A DNA stretch of 64,000 nucleotides, taken from positions 313,554,206 through 313,618,205 of the forward strand of contig OY728119.1 in NCBI GenBank assembly GCA_963277665.1. The letters run 5' to 3'. A model generated the notes under the pieces. It was given only the letters and a program-made list of their open reading frames with translations. It had not been told where the DNA came from and did not search any database. Shown here piece after piece: positions 1 to 13,600 of the stretch. The DNA is from Viscum album. Taxonomy: Eukaryota; Streptophyta; Magnoliopsida; Santalales; Viscaceae. Position numbers and translations under genes: made by a program. Each line of letters opens with the position of its first letter. Within the stretch, counting starts at the first letter, position 1.

Positions 1-3000
1 GTAATATTTAAAACAACGACCTTCCTTGATGGAAGGAAATTGTGCTCAAGTTGTACATGTTAAAATAATGATTTCATTTACAGTTTCACTAAATGCCAAA
101 AATACTTGTTTAGAGAATGATATGAATATTCCATTAATTTTTTTTATAAATATTAAATAATGCTTAAAAAAATATTTATTAATATTTTTTTGATTTTAAA
201 ATTTCATTTGGAAATATTTATATGAAACATGGTTTTGGAAGAAAGATGATTATTGACCAATGAGATAAATGATGTCATATTTCCTTAAAAACAATTTTTC
301 AATCAATTTATATAAAAACTAAAGGAAAAATTGATCCCATTAATTTAATATTTCCTGAATTACAAGGTAATATATTTGTTTTAAGATATAGATAAATATA
401 ATTCTCCAAAGGGATACTTAAACAAAAGCAATCCTGAGTAATGATGAGATTGTGAATTAAACTCTTACCACTTTAGAAACATTTGAATCAAAATACCCAT
501 GAATGATATTACATCAAAATAAAATTAAAATACCATGGATATAAATATATTAATTATATAAAATATCCATATGGTAATTATATATACCACCCAAAGGAAA
601 AATTGGTAAATATGGAATATGTCTCACGAAAGAAAAAGTGAGACCGGAAACCCTTACCAAAGGTTCAACTTGTATTGTTTGTTTCTTCTACCCCTATATA
701 ATAATTATAAATTTAATATAAATATATTAGTAAATAATATTAATATTTATCATACCTTATTTTATTTACTTATAGTCATTCATTACCTTTTTATTATCAA
801 TTCTTGGTTAAAATACCCATTTTAGGTGATAATAGCTTCATTTTTGGCATATTGTTTATTTGAATTTTTTTATATTTATTATGGTTTCATAATATCCCAA
901 ATTTTAATAATTATATAAAATTAATATATATTCATTATATATTTATTAATATTAATCCATATAATTTAATCATTGAAAATTAATTACACTCTTCATGGAG
1001 ACAGTAGACTATACGTACACTTGAACGCTATTTCTATAATCTCAAATGATGGAATGAAAGAATGGTAAATAATATATAACCATGAAATAGAAATTACTAA
1101 TTTATAAATATCACATATATTAATTAAATTTTTCATTATTACTTTCTATGTCAAGAGTTAGTGAAAAATGAATCACATCGCTTCCCGAGGTGGCAATCCA
1201 CCATAAACACGAGCGATGTTATCATATCCCCTAAAAATAGAATATATGAAGGAATATGTGATATAATAATTTTATAGGTTTAAATATGTTACAATTATAA
1301 TATTAATACATCAAATACAACATTATATCTAACCGTGATAGGTGTTGGTGGAAACAATACATCGTACACTGATGCAGTTGCCCGCCATACAGACGATCAA
1401 CAATTTCATTTCCCATTTGATAAAAGATGAGATATATGTGGGTAATAAAATTAACATAATAACATCTCAGTACATGGGATATATTTTTTCATTACATTAC
1501 CATATTTGATGAATAATATAAAGAGGGGTAATAATAAATAAATCAAAACACAATGTTTTGAATTTTACCTCTTGTTGGGATGAATTTATGGTAGAAAAAT
1601 GAGATTTTGGTCATGGGTAAAGAATTAATGAATGTATTTGGGAACGTATTTTATGAACCAAATTTCTTTGGATGTGTGAATGGGTTAGGATAGTGGTTGG
1701 AATTTATATATAGAGGAGAGGGAAGACATGTAATTTTTTGAAAGATTTCATCATTCCCACAATTTCAACATTTAAAATGTATATAAATTTCCTATTGTAT
1801 CACATTAGAAGATTGAAAGTCCAGATATGGATATAATATTGAAATTGGAAAAGTTTTAAGTCATTTTTACACTTATTTTCTTAGTTTAACCCCATGTAAA
1901 ACCGTTTTTACCTTCACTACGATAATTAATTTGTAATGTTTTAAATTATTTTTATAGTAAAAAAGAAGATGAAATTATTAGAAATTATTATTATTTTAAT
2001 TAAAATATGCATTAAATGTTACCAAATTCATATCATATAATTGGTTGAATAAAATTTAAAATTAAACCCAGAAATGCGTCTAAAAGAGGGTTTTTTCCAA
2101 AGAAAAACAATCAAAATTTTAAAAAGTTATTATAAAAAATTTCAATATGAAATTAATTTTGATGATGTAAATTATTTAAATTTTAATATAATTGAAATAA
2201 ATTTACATTAAAAATAAATTTAAATATAACTAAACATTTTAAATAATTTAAAGAAAAAGCTAATTTTCAATTAAAAGTATTTTTTGTCACTATTCATCCA
2301 ACAAATAATCTTTTCTTAAAATATATGAATTTTATATAAGATAAGTTTGAAATGATGATTTAAAATATAAATTTAATGTATAAAATAAAATTTTTAAATA
2401 TTGTAAAAATAAATTTTAAATTATGTTTACTAAGTCCGACTAGACCACCTTTTAGAAAAATACAAATTTTCGGAATAATTTATTTTTCATTCAAATGATT
2501 TTTATTTTATTTATAATCAAAAGATAAAAATTTAATTTAATTTAGACATGGATAAACAATATTATTTTCATACTTTATTTATTATTTTTTATACCATGTA
2601 ATTTAACATCTAAGATATAATGATATTTTATATTACGATTCATTTAATATGAGTGTTTTGTGATCCATACGTTATCGAAGAGATTGAATTTAACTAAAAC
2701 TAAATATATCATAATGTCTTTTGGTATTAAATTCTATAATAAAGAAGATGTTTCATGTAACATTATCTATCATTTTTTATTTTAATATTAGAAAATCTTC
2801 AGGTGTTACAATATGATTTTGTAAAGAATTGGGAAAAGGGGAGGAGAAGGGGAATATGAGAGAAGAGTTGATAAAAGCCTAATCTTTTCTTAGTGTTCTT
2901 ATCATCTACAATAATAAAATACCAGGATTCTATAATTTTTTAGTCCATATATCAGCTAGTTATTTTAAGGTTCATGAGATATACAATTTTGGTAGATTTT

Positions 3001-4171
3001 TCGATTATTTATGTGTGGGGGAGTGGGTTTCCATGTTTATAGAGATGGGTTATTTATTTTAAGGGAATGAGTCATTTCAGGGAAAGGTATTGATGAAATT
3101 TCTATAACCAATGTAAACACATTAATTGTGATTTCTTATAATTATAAAACAAATAAAAATAAAATAAAATGTTTTTATGAATTTATATTCTTTTATTAAC
3201 TGATTTATCATGTTTTTTACAATGGGAAATAAAATAATTGTTATAGGGGAACACTTTGGACTTTAGACCTTGGAAAATACATTTTAGTTTCAGATATTAA
3301 GTTCACTGTTTTAAATGAACTATTTGTCATATGACATTGTTTTTTGGATTAAATAATCAATTTTATATTTATTATGTTCTTATTGCAACATCATTTTTTC
3401 CTAAAAGTCTTGGTATTTGAAAAAAATTGAAAATTTTCTATTAACAAGAAAATTGAATAATTTTAGAAAATTACGAAAAATCAGCCATTTGAAATTTCAA
3501 TGTTATTATTCCAAATATGATATTAATATTAAATTTTTTTATATCATAGGTAATTTTTTGTTTTTAGTATAAAAAATTGGATTTTTCATGAAGTACATAA
3601 AATTTATTGAAAAGGTTCCAATAATTTAATTATTTTTATTCCTGATATTTGTTTCATGGAATTATAATATTTATTTTTTAAAAAATTAAATATTTTAAAT
3701 ATTTGTTACTATTATTATTTTGATGTTAAATTACTATTCCCAGTAGTTAGGATACTATATACAATGATCATGTTACTATTTCAATGACCCAGTTAAAATT
3801 ATAATAGTTAAATTTATATTTCAATGGACATATAAACTCCAATAAATATATATTCATTATTTAATTGAACATTGACTATAAATCCTATGAATTTAATATA
3901 TTTTTATTTTCTAATATATCAATTGGTTTTATAATAATATATTATAATTTAAATATTTTTTTTATGGGGGGTGATTATAGAATATTGGGGTGATTCAAAA
4001 TTTTCAATCGTTGTTTTTCTATTTTATAGTTTTTCCCTTTTAATGATTGTGATTTTCATTGTTTCAGTTTCTATTTAATGTAAAGATCTATATTAATGAG
4101 TAGGAATTCAAGACAAACATATAAAAATAGTTAGTTGGAAAAAACCTCCCTATCATGTTCGGCCCCATTTC
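1..4171 (+). repeat. LTR-like sequence of a giant gypsy element, copy A (left end outside window)
   Basis: This is AT-rich non-coding sequence that recurs as copy B from 33,044, and in more diverged form as copies C and D. A hand alignment of its first 120 bases with copy B gives 9 mismatches. Calling it an LTR is an inference: it is long, non-coding, repeated in the same orientation without gag (C, D), and lies directly upstream of gag in A and B. Its last 700 bases also match the fragment at 57.59-58.38 kb, for example the run beginning TATGGGGGGTGATTATAG at about 3,964. The left boundary is outside the window and I could not identify a clean TG...CA end, because a CACTA element interrupts the right end. 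Confidence 0.6.
985..1397 (+). repeat. Three tandem ~185-bp units with structured modules, LTR copy A
   Basis: Three related modules lie at about 991-1030, 1176-1218 and 1361-1397, spaced about 185 bp apart. The middle module is the best preserved. Its ends, CATCGCT and AGCGATG, pair over 7 bp and enclose a hairpin of GGTGG, loop CAAT, CCACC. The third unit closes with ATCGT/ACGAT. The middle module has four CpG in 43 bases, in a region where CpG is otherwise scarce. It is identical in copy B. The function is unknown. Confidence 0.75.
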
Positions 4172-4995
4172 CAACTACTAGAAAAATTGTATATTGTGAT
4201 GGTTCAAAACCAAGGCAATAGGGCTCAAAACTGTGACCAAAGGCTATAGACACAATTTATCCCAACCATGGGTGCTATCATCATGGAATTAGGGTTTGAC
4301 CTATGGTAGTAATTTTAACCATGGAAATAGGTTTCCTAATGCAATGGTTTTGAAAACCGTTGTTATAGGTGTCTATGATGTCAACTATTGTCGTTGACCT
4401 ATTGTCATGGTTTTAACCATGGAAAAAGGTGGCCAATTTCTAGGTTTTTAACTATGGCTGTAGACCTTTAAAACCATGGAAATAACCTAAAAAAATGTGT
4501 GACTTTCCATATTTGATCCCATCACCTTACATTCACATTTTTGTTCCCCACCCACTACACGAACAAGGATTTTGTGTGTATATATAAAATATATTATATA
4601 TATTATTAAAAACCATGGAAATATCCTGAAAATCGTGTCAATAGTTCTTCCCCCTATTTGTTTTGAGAAATGGTTTATCCATCACAAGGGCGGAACTCCT
4701 ATATCCATTGTTTTCAAAACCTTGGCTATAGCCCTTCAAAAAAGGACTATAGCATAGGTTTTCCAAACGCTGGTTATTGGTGTGGGCTACATCCAGAGTT
4801 GTGAAAATCATGGTTATAGGTGTGTGCTATAGCCACGATTTTGAAAACCTTGGCGCTAGCCTCGAAAAATAGACCTATAGATCAGTTTTAAAACTCCAGC
4901 TATAGACCACATAAACATGGTTCTATCCACCTATAGCCACAATTTTAAAAACATGGCTATATGTCTGTGGTCGTATCATATTTTTTCTAGTAGTG
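4172..4995 (+). mobile_element. Non-autonomous CACTA-type DNA transposon, copy A
   Basis: The right end, read on the minus strand, begins CACTACTAGAAAAA, the canonical terminus of plant CACTA (EnSpm) elements. The left end reads CAACTACTAGAAAAA, and the paralogous left end at 37,224 still begins CACT. Inside are about ten subterminal motifs built on GGCTATAG or CCTATAGCC, in both orientations and joined to runs such as AAAACCGTGG, as is usual for transposase binding arrays in this superfamily. At 824 bp with no transposase trace it is a deletion derivative that depends on a partner elsewhere. The 3-bp flanks (tcc and tac) no longer match perfectly. It sits at the LTR/leader junction and is carried at the same site in copy B, so it inserted before the two copies separated. 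Confidence 0.82.
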
Positions 4996-7059
4996 TACAC
5001 TTCTGATGATAAGATCCCAGATGAGGTAGAGTAGGATTTCACGCCTTATCTATACCAAAATATATTGGATACTCATTAGTTAATTATGGTTATCCATCTA
5101 CCATATATAAGATATGATTATCACCTTCAGATCATCAATATACACTATTTTTACCTAGATATGACCTACTTTTCCATGACCTGAGACCTAGGAGTGAAAG
5201 AGCATGAAAAATTCAGGCATGGTGTTTCTCTCCACATCCTGACAGCTCTCTTTTAACATATTTCTAGAGAATCACTAGACATGTTTATTCAAGGATATGA
5301 GAAATATGGAGCATTGAACTTCACTATTTACCATGAATAGAGGAACCCTTTAGATACGTCGTCTTGTAATTTTATAGCCTCCAATGAAATTAAGGGATCA
5401 TGTAATGCACATTCCAATTTTTCATTAGAATAGAATTAAATAGCTTTAACAATTCCCAAACCTCATGAATGGTTGGGAAGGATACTCGATGGATCATTGT
5501 ACTGGGCCTCTTAAAAATAATAATTCATTTCCTACATGAAACATGATGTTGCAATCAACCTGACAACTTCTCATAGATGGTGACTATTATTTGGGTTTCC
5601 ATTGCATCCAACCCTTACATGATTATAGATTTTCCAAATAAAACATATTATAATAGTAGCTAACATTTTATTCTTCCAGGGCTGAACCCATCCTGCCAGG
5701 TTGGGGGAATAATTTCCACCACCTCCACCCCTTGGGAAAAAAATTCCTGATAGGATTCAGATCATATCATAAGTAGATCCAAAAAAAACTAATCCAATAG
5801 GGATGGGGGAATTTATAACACAATCATCATCACTTCTTCATTGTTCCGTTAAATGGTCCTAGGAAAATCAATGGGTATTCTAGATCAACCCCATATTATT
5901 GATATGGGGGAATTTATATCTAAATATCCACCCTTGGAGTCCTGAAATCCTTGACAAGAATTAATGGATTTTCAACAACAGGGACAATAAATTTCAAATG
6001 TGGCCCCAAATAACCACCAGCCCATAGTGATGTGGGAATTTTCATCAGTATCACCACAAAGAGAATCAATATTTTCAAGGTTGGGAGGTAAATATTAATG
6101 GTTAGCACCCCATTCATTCCTCCTTCAATAAGAAAAACCTATACAATTCAGTTCCAATTCAATTATAATAGCTAGAAACTCCATAAAGGTTATTACTCAT
6201 AGGTTGAGATCAGAGGAGAGTATAGTGAATTCAATCACACAATATTGGGATCAAAATCGAAAATAACAATATATCACTAGGGGTTTGAGAAACATTCATG
6301 ATGAAGGTAGTGAAGAATCATCATGTTGTGTAAAAAGTAATTGAACAACCACTATTTCCTGATATACCTATGTAAATTTCATCACTATCTATATGAAAGA
6401 TACTAAGGAACATGACACAAATATAGAGGTACATAACATGGAAATCCTTCCTTAAGAGGAGGGTTATCTAGATGTACCAATTGAGGATGCACACACCCAG
6501 AACTAGAGGAGGGTTGGAATCCTGTCACATTTGAATATTGAGATCCCACCTCTATGATATATTAATACCAAGGAAATAGAGAATGGTGTTGCTACACCCC
6601 AATCATCACCCCAAATAAAGAGATTTACATCAATTCAGGAACATTTGTCATAATATGAGAATGGGATAACAACTCTCAAAAAAATGATAGAGGATATACT
6701 AATGGAAAATACTCTCTTTGGGTATCATCTCAATGCTAATGTAAAAATTCCTCCACCCATACATCTTGAAATATATGATCCAATAGAAATAAGGACATGT
6801 GAGCATCATACTGGATCCATATGTAGCTCGCAGATCTATATAAATGAAGAAGACCAAAATGATTATGAATTCCATCTATTTCAATGATATCCTCTCCCTC
6901 TCTAGGGATAACATTCAATCTTAGGATGAATCAAGAATTAGTAGGAGGTGGAGGCAGGGCCACCTCATCGACCCCACCCACTACCTATGAATAGGTGGTG
7001 GCACATACAACAGTACCCTCCAAAGCTGCATATCATTATCAGATCCTTTGATACTTGAA
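4996..7059 (+). other. Leader / untranslated region of retroelement copy A
   Basis: This sequence lies between the CACTA insertion and the gag remnant and is nearly collinear with 38,045-40,090. I see no convincing protein trace. A short open frame at 6,684-6,887 and its counterpart at 39,755-39,940 are both open, but the two copies are recent paralogues, so shared openness is weak evidence of coding. Ogre-type elements carry an extra ORF upstream of gag, and this is where such an ORF would lie. I could not recognise one. Confidence 0.5.
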
Positions 7060-7760
7060 TGGAATCCATGGATGGGAAACCGGATCTTATGTAGTATGAG
7101 GAGAATCCATATCATGAGTGGGTGGATGACACTTTTACCCAACCCAATATTGAAAATCTAATAATCTCAACCATTGATGATATAGGTGATCCTTATGAGC
7201 ATCTCACACACTTTGTATTATGATTTTGTTCGATGATGGGTCCTCAATATCTATAAGAGGAAATAAAGGAGATGTGTTGTAAAAAAAATTGACTGGGCCA
7301 TATTTATTTTTGAATAATAGTCTCCCAACAAAACCCTTTATAGGATGGGAAGACCCTCTTCATCAATAAATTTATCATTTTATCTCTATGCTGAAGAAAA
7401 TGAAAACCTTCTACCTAAAAACAGCAATTAATTTGAAAATGAGCGGTTTTCTTAACTCATTTCTTGGTGGAAGGGTATAACCTATTCACTCAACATCACT
7501 CTCTCATGGGATAAATTACTAAAACATTGTGATTAAAATATCTAGGATGATCTATATATTTCTTTGATCCTAATAATGTGTCCATGTGTATTCATTTAGT
7601 TTATAGAAAGAGAAAAAATATTAGAATATTCAATTTATTGAACACAATCCAAGTCAATAATAATTCCTCCAACACATGGAAAAATTATAGGAAATGAAAA
7701 TGTTGTGGTTGTCACTCTCAAGCCATCAGTTTTCCTATCTAATCACCTAGTAAGGTTCCA
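7060..7760 (+). pseudogene. gag: gag remnant (Retrotrans_gag type), copy A
   Basis: A degenerate capsid-like coding trace. At 7,171-7,218 the frame reads TIDDIGDPYEHLTHFV, matching the D-x-x-GDP-x-x-HL-x-x-F motif of plant gypsy Gag proteins, where it starts the conserved core. About 50 codons on, the frame gives KTLFINKFII, which fits the conserved FxxxF segment in which long-range capsid contacts occur. Gag would form the particle that packages the element RNA. Several in-frame stops and frameshifts make it non-functional. A Cys/His-rich stretch near 7,700-7,725 (CCGCHSQA) may be what remains of a zinc knuckle, but the spacing is not preserved. The same trace occurs in copy B near 40,120-40,800. 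Confidence 0.6.
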
Positions 7761-9199
7761 AACCACCCGACATATCCTATCAATCGAAAACAACCAAAAA
7801 ATCCCCCACAGCTAGAAGCAAAGTGAAATAAGGGTCTACTCAGATTTTAGGAATGAAAGAATAAATAATACTCCTTTACAACTATAGAATTCACCATTTA
7901 TTTATGGAAATCCATTGAAAATAACCTAATCAAGCCACCATATCCCATGAATCTCAATAAGTTCATCCTCATCGACTATCTTGACTACTTAACATTCCAC
8001 TTAAGGCTGGGACATAATATTTAGTACTTATTTTTCTACAATGAATTCCTTAAAAATCATGGTGGACTCTTTATATGTAGTGCTGGATAAATCCTCATAA
8101 AATGTGGGCCTTATAATTGTTTCCTAGTAAGAATAAGAGGGTGATTGGAAGAAATCTTCCTATAGGCATGGATGGAAGTTCAACATTAGGATGAAATGAA
8201 AAATAGTTCACCGAGATCAGGGAACCAATAGATAACAGAAAATAAATAACATAATAGCTCCACTACTTAGGTAGGTACCATCTGATGTTCCTCTTGAAGG
8301 CGGACGGGACCATCTGAGTAATGAGGAAATAGAATATGATGAGTTGTATTATGATCCATTGAAATCCCTAACTCTTGTATATTTATTCCCTGCAACATAT
8401 GAAGATTATGAATAACCCCACCAAATGGAACCCTCCATAGACTAAGACCTCATATATGGTACTTTAAACATGATACAATTGTAATACCCCTTCTAAAATA
8501 AAGGATATTTCTTTGAGTATAAGTTCCCCACAACAAACTATGGAACATGAGGTTGAATGTATTGGAATCGAGGATACATGGAAAAACAAAGGCATGGTAA
8601 AACCCTATATTTTCATCAAGTACCCACATAGGATATACACATATATGAAAGCTATAAAAATTCTCTCCATCAATCCAAGAAAATATATGGATGTTTCTTA
8701 GAACCTTATAATGATCTCCTGTGCCGAGTCATCTTCCATGACCGCATAGTGGGGGTTTGATTATCTAATCATCTCAGGGAATAATAATGGATGGAGTGAC
8801 TTACACCATTTGAATAAAATTCTACCACAACCTATGAAAAAGAACCAGGATCATATACCTCAAATTCCTCAGTTTCGTGGCCACATGGTAATGAGAGACC
8901 CCTCAATAGGAAGTGCAGACCTCTAGCATAAAAGTATGACATTCTGAAATAGTTGTAAGTTGTACCAGTCATGTTTTCAATCCTTTTTGTGCTATATATT
9001 TAAAAATAACACAGATAGGCACAGGATAAATCCCTTTATAACCCAAAATATTTAATGATAGAAGTCACTACTATTGTGGTATATCAAATGGGAAAAATGT
9101 CAGTAGAATGACATGTAACCATCTCATTCAAAATTCAGGACTAGGAAGAGTTCATTGAAGGGAATATCTGAACAATATATGTTTTGGGATGACTCTACA
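7761..9199 (+). other. Degenerate gag-to-protease linker, copy A
   Basis: This region is collinear with about 40,810-42,250 and shows the mixed-frame texture of decayed coding DNA. One frame is open at 8,513-8,701. A G/K-rich stretch (GYMEKQRHGK, another frame, about 8,570-8,600) faintly recalls the G-patch-like segment found upstream of the protease in Tat/Ogre elements, but this is weak. No catalytic motif was found. Confidence 0.35.
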
Positions 9200-9560
9200 T
9201 GGTCTACATCCAAAGTGATCTAATCAAAAATGGGTCCAACATTAATAACATACCGATTAAAATCCTCTGATGTTTGGGATATAGATTAGGAGATTTTTCT
9301 CCCACGTAGATGACCATTGAAGGGTATGACAAGAATTAGAAAATACATCCTTTGAAGATCAAACTGAAATAAAAGTTTGGGGATATTACATATGATTCTG
9401 ATTTTATGGTTATCCTAAAAGAATACACATACAATGTCCTCAAAAGCACATGGACCCATAGCCACATGGTTGTACGTTTAACGTTCCAACAATTTAGAAA
9501 ATCCCAATTGATGGAAATGTTGTCATAGTACCTGGTGATAGTTCCCACCTCATGGATTGC
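9200..9560 (+). pseudogene. pro: Aspartic protease C-terminal remnant, copy A
   Basis: At 9,415-9,500 the frame reads LKEYTYNVLKSTWTH followed by MVVRLTFQQFRK. This aligns with the conserved end of the Tat/Ogre protease domain, where a Y-N-x-x-L-G-R-x-W-I-H motif is followed by a S-T-x-H-Q-x-x-K segment. After a frameshift the sequence continues IPIDGNVVIVPGDSSHL, which fits the linker that follows. The active-site DSG/DTG triad was not found upstream, and there are stops and frame changes, so this is a dead protease. It would have processed the Gag-Pol precursor. The identical arrangement occurs in copy B at 42,472-42,620. Confidence 0.5.
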
Positions 9561-9774
9561 AATGCCACATATTCTGAATTAGGATTGTAGAATATTGAAG
9601 AAGACAACCAATGGTGAATAATGATATACTATTTTTAGGACCCAATGGCTTGGGGACCACTAGTAGAAATACCATGAATATGATTGATTACAACTATGTA
9701 CTTCCCATCAATCTGGTTGAGGTATAAGACCTAGTCCCTGAGATCTAATTCCCTTCTATCCATAGTGATACTGT

Positions 9775-10196
9775 AGAATACAATCATCGAGTAAGACGAG
9801 ATTGTGCATAGCCAAATATGGACTCAGTCCAATAATTTATTTATCATTCCAAGTGAAAATATAGTGATTTTATATAATAAATTTGATTTACGAATCTGTT
9901 ATTTGAGGTGAATGGATTCTCCAATAAATCTATGCCAGGGGTCTTATTCTATTCTCATATATACCTACATTAGATCAATTATGGTGGTGGATACAACTTC
10001 CTCAAAGGCAGAAGAGGAGTTCCTGATGTAATTCTCATCTACTACCATATTTCATTCTATGGAATCATTTTCATGTGTGGTTCCCAATAAGGGGCTATCT
10101 CTATCACCATCGCGGTGAGAAAGGCCACAAGAAGATATATTATCAGCCCTTACTATCTAGGTCATTACATAGTGATTTCATAGATGATTGTATTCT
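9775..10196. repeat. ~394-bp block flanked by 14-bp inverted arms; inverted relative to copy B
   Basis: AGAATACAATCATC at 9,775-9,788 is matched in reverse complement by GATGATTGTATTCT at 10,183-10,196. The enclosed block corresponds in reverse complement to 42,846-43,240 of copy B, although the flanking sequence to the left is collinear in both copies. One copy has therefore undergone inversion, probably by recombination between the arms. I cannot tell which orientation is ancestral. Confidence 0.85.
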
Positions 10197-10640
10197 CAAT
10201 GGATGGGACCATTGAGAAACCAATGCCAACAGTTTCAAACTCATGAATCTCTATAGATGGATCACCACCAATAACGATATTTCCTCTGATATAAGTTTAT
10301 TTGAGTAAGGGGATTACTTTTTCAAGTTTAATTTCCATGTTCTTCTTTCTAAAACCTTGCTCGCATGTTTATTTAAATTAACTAAAAAAAGTTAAAAAAT
10401 ATTCCAGTCTCATCAAGCCTCTGAATCAAGCTCAGTTTTGGCCACTAGTCTCCAACTAATCCCATATAATTTTAAAAACATTACATGGAATTTCCAGGGC
10501 ATTACAATAACTTCCCTGAACCCACACTCATAGATATGGTGTGGATTTTTTTTTCCGAATTTGATACCAATGTAGGTGACACAATTATCACTATCCCAAA
10601 CATTAAACATCAAATGAAATAATTTGGATCACTTAAATTC
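10197..10640. other. Unassigned segment right of copy A
   Basis: Homology with copy B ends at the right arm of the inverted block. I recognise no motif here. It separates truncated copy A from LTR-like copy C. Confidence 0.4.
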
Positions 10641-13600
10641 TCAAGGAAATTTTTGTTTCATTGTTTTAGTAAATTTGGAAAATATCTTAACATCACATAT
10701 TCATAAAAAAATGGTTCATAAAGACGTCCATCTTCCCCCATTATATACAATTTTTCATATAAAACATTAATTCATCTTTATAATCAATATTAAAACCTTC
10801 TAGACTTTATTATTTCTAAATTAATATTTATAACCTACATAAATTTAAAAAAAAAGTTTTATCTGAAATTATTAGTAAGTGTAAACATAATAATAATCAT
10901 TTTAATATCATGAAAGAGAATAATAAGAGTGTATGATTATAATGACATAATTAATGTGAATGAGTGAAACATAAGAATTTTAATACCCATTAATACATGG
11001 ATCATAAAACATGAAAACATGGAATAAGGTTTCAATAAATTAAAGTGTTATCATGATAAATAATAATGAGCCATGTGATATCAATATTGATTATAAGAAA
11101 AATTATAAACCCTTATCAAGCATATATAATTTTTTTTTTATATCTTGGAAAATTATATTCACACCACATTATACTAATTTAACAACCAATATATAAAACA
11201 TTAATATCTTGAGTACCCAACGCAATGGAGAGATATAATGGACCCACACATCCATGTTTTTATCACTGATCCAATTTTCCATGGTGAATAAAGTAACCAC
11301 CCATCTGTGGTTTATAATGTAACAAACCATCCATGATTTATAACGAAACCGCCATCCATCATAAAAAATTTCTCTAAACCCTATCCTTAATAAAATATAT
11401 AGATCATTAATTTCATCATAAACTCATATAAATTACCTCTATTATTTTCTAAAATTGACTAATCCATAAAAATAAATGGTTTACATAAAAATATCTTTGA
11501 AAAGATGATTATCCAATTGAAAAAAAAAACAGGTTCTATAAAAATATTTTTAAAACCTGAATAATCCATATTAAATAAAATTTTCAATTAAAATATTTCA
11601 AACAAAATTAACCTATGGAATAGGAACGAGATCCATAAAAATCCCTTTAAAAATGATTAACTCAAGGGAAGTAAAGCAGTCCTAAAAAAATTTCATAACA
11701 AAAATCAGAATCCATCTTATCAAAGAATGAGGACAACATCCCTAAAAAATATACCCATTATAGAATAAGTAACAAGAAGGGTTTTTGATGTTTATAAATT
11801 TAGATACATTTAAACCATCATTAAATACATTTTTAGAAAAATAGCCTATTCAGATTGAAAATCAATTTTTTAAAAACATAAAATTCACAAAATATTGATA
11901 AAATAATTTTCTATGAAAACAAAACTGGAAGCATATAATGGAAAGATAAAAGAAAATAATGGAAAAATATGTGGGAAAATCTATTCATGTAGTAAATATT
12001 AAAAATAAACATCCTTTTTAATACATTTTAAAAAAGGAAGTAAAATGTTACCCATTTGGAAAATGATGAGGAATTTCATTTAAAATCATTTTAAATCTAG
12101 ATAAATGATCTTGTAAAATGTTTTTATAAAATTATTTATTTTTGAAAATAATATTATTGAAAAAAAATTCAAAAATCATGTTATGGAAGTGAAATTTCCC
12201 CAGTCTAAAATATTACAAGATCTATATAAATTAAATATGAATTTATAAATAATTATAAAATTAAAATGGTGTAAATAAAAATTAAATATTTGAAACAAAT
12301 TTAAAAATAGAGGAAAATAAAAGATAATTGGCTAAAATAATATATAGAATTATTTCTTCCAAAATAATTATATAGAAAAAACAATCCCGGAATAATGAAA
12401 AGTGTAACATAGTGCCCTTGGCACTTTCAAAACTCTTTAGTTTTAAGCCCCCTGAAATTATAACATCAAATTAAACATTGAATATTACTAATATAATGAT
12501 ATATTGAATATGAAATGAAAAACTTTCAGTATATACACATCGTAAAAACAATAGGTGCATATCATAAACATATGTCCCAAAAAAGGAATTTGGGATGATT
12601 AAACCTTACAAAGATTATATACATGAATTGAGAGTTGATAAATGGAGAGATTATGTGTATAAAATTTAAATCCCTAATAAAAAAGTTTAATTATATTAAT
12701 AAAAATTAGATATCATTTCAAACATTATCATATCATAACACAATCAATGAAGTAGTTTTATAACCCATGGAAATGAAATTCAATTAAGAAACGCCTTACC
12801 ACTTAGTAGCTTTAAACTCATTCCCCATGAATAAAATAATTCAAATTTAAAGTTAAAATTCCATGATGTACAAATTGTTCATGATATTTCAAGTAAAAAT
12901 TATAGTATATTGACTAAAAAATAAAATAAAGTGGTGTATATGGGATATGTCTCACAAAAGTAAAAGAGATCTGTGAAAAATCCTTTCCATGAGTCCATAT
13001 ATTCCTTGTATGTCCTTTTAATATTGTATAATAAGTATACATATGTTATTTTTTTATAAAGAAACTATATTAGGATTAATAAATTATATCTAAGAAATTT
13101 ATTTTATTTATTTTTAATAACATATTTAAATATTTAATAATTTAAGTCCACTTCTCCTATTTGAAGAATATTCGGTTCATTGTTTAAAAATGGATTTGGT
13201 GTTTTGACCACGGTCAATGAGGTAAATATTTAACCATATCCAAAATTATTATCATAAATATATTATCATATTTATTCATAAATTATTATTTCTAAAAAAA
13301 ATAATGAAAAATGTTTTTGAAAACTTAATTATGTAATGATCATGGAGACAGTACGCCGAATATACGCAGGAGAAACATTTCAAATTTTCAATGATTACTA
13401 TTGAAAGAAGTTATATATTATTTTTTTCTTATAGAATTATAATATAATCCTAAATACCGTATTATTTCTTTAATTGTTATCATATATATCATTATTGTGA
13501 TCTAGTGATGAAAACCTAATCGCATCATTTCATGGAGGCAGTAGTCCACACATACACGAATACAATTGTCATTTTTCTGTATAAGAATGGAATTGATAAA

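Noticed and set aside
1176..1218. LTR module as a hammerhead ribozyme, as in plant retrozymes
   Set aside because: The CTGANGA and GAAA core strings and the cleavage-site context are not present in the module in a usable arrangement on either strand.
1176..1218. LTR module as a tRNA gene or tRNA-derived SINE
   Set aside because: No A-box or B-box and no acceptor-stem geometry; the fold has only two stems.
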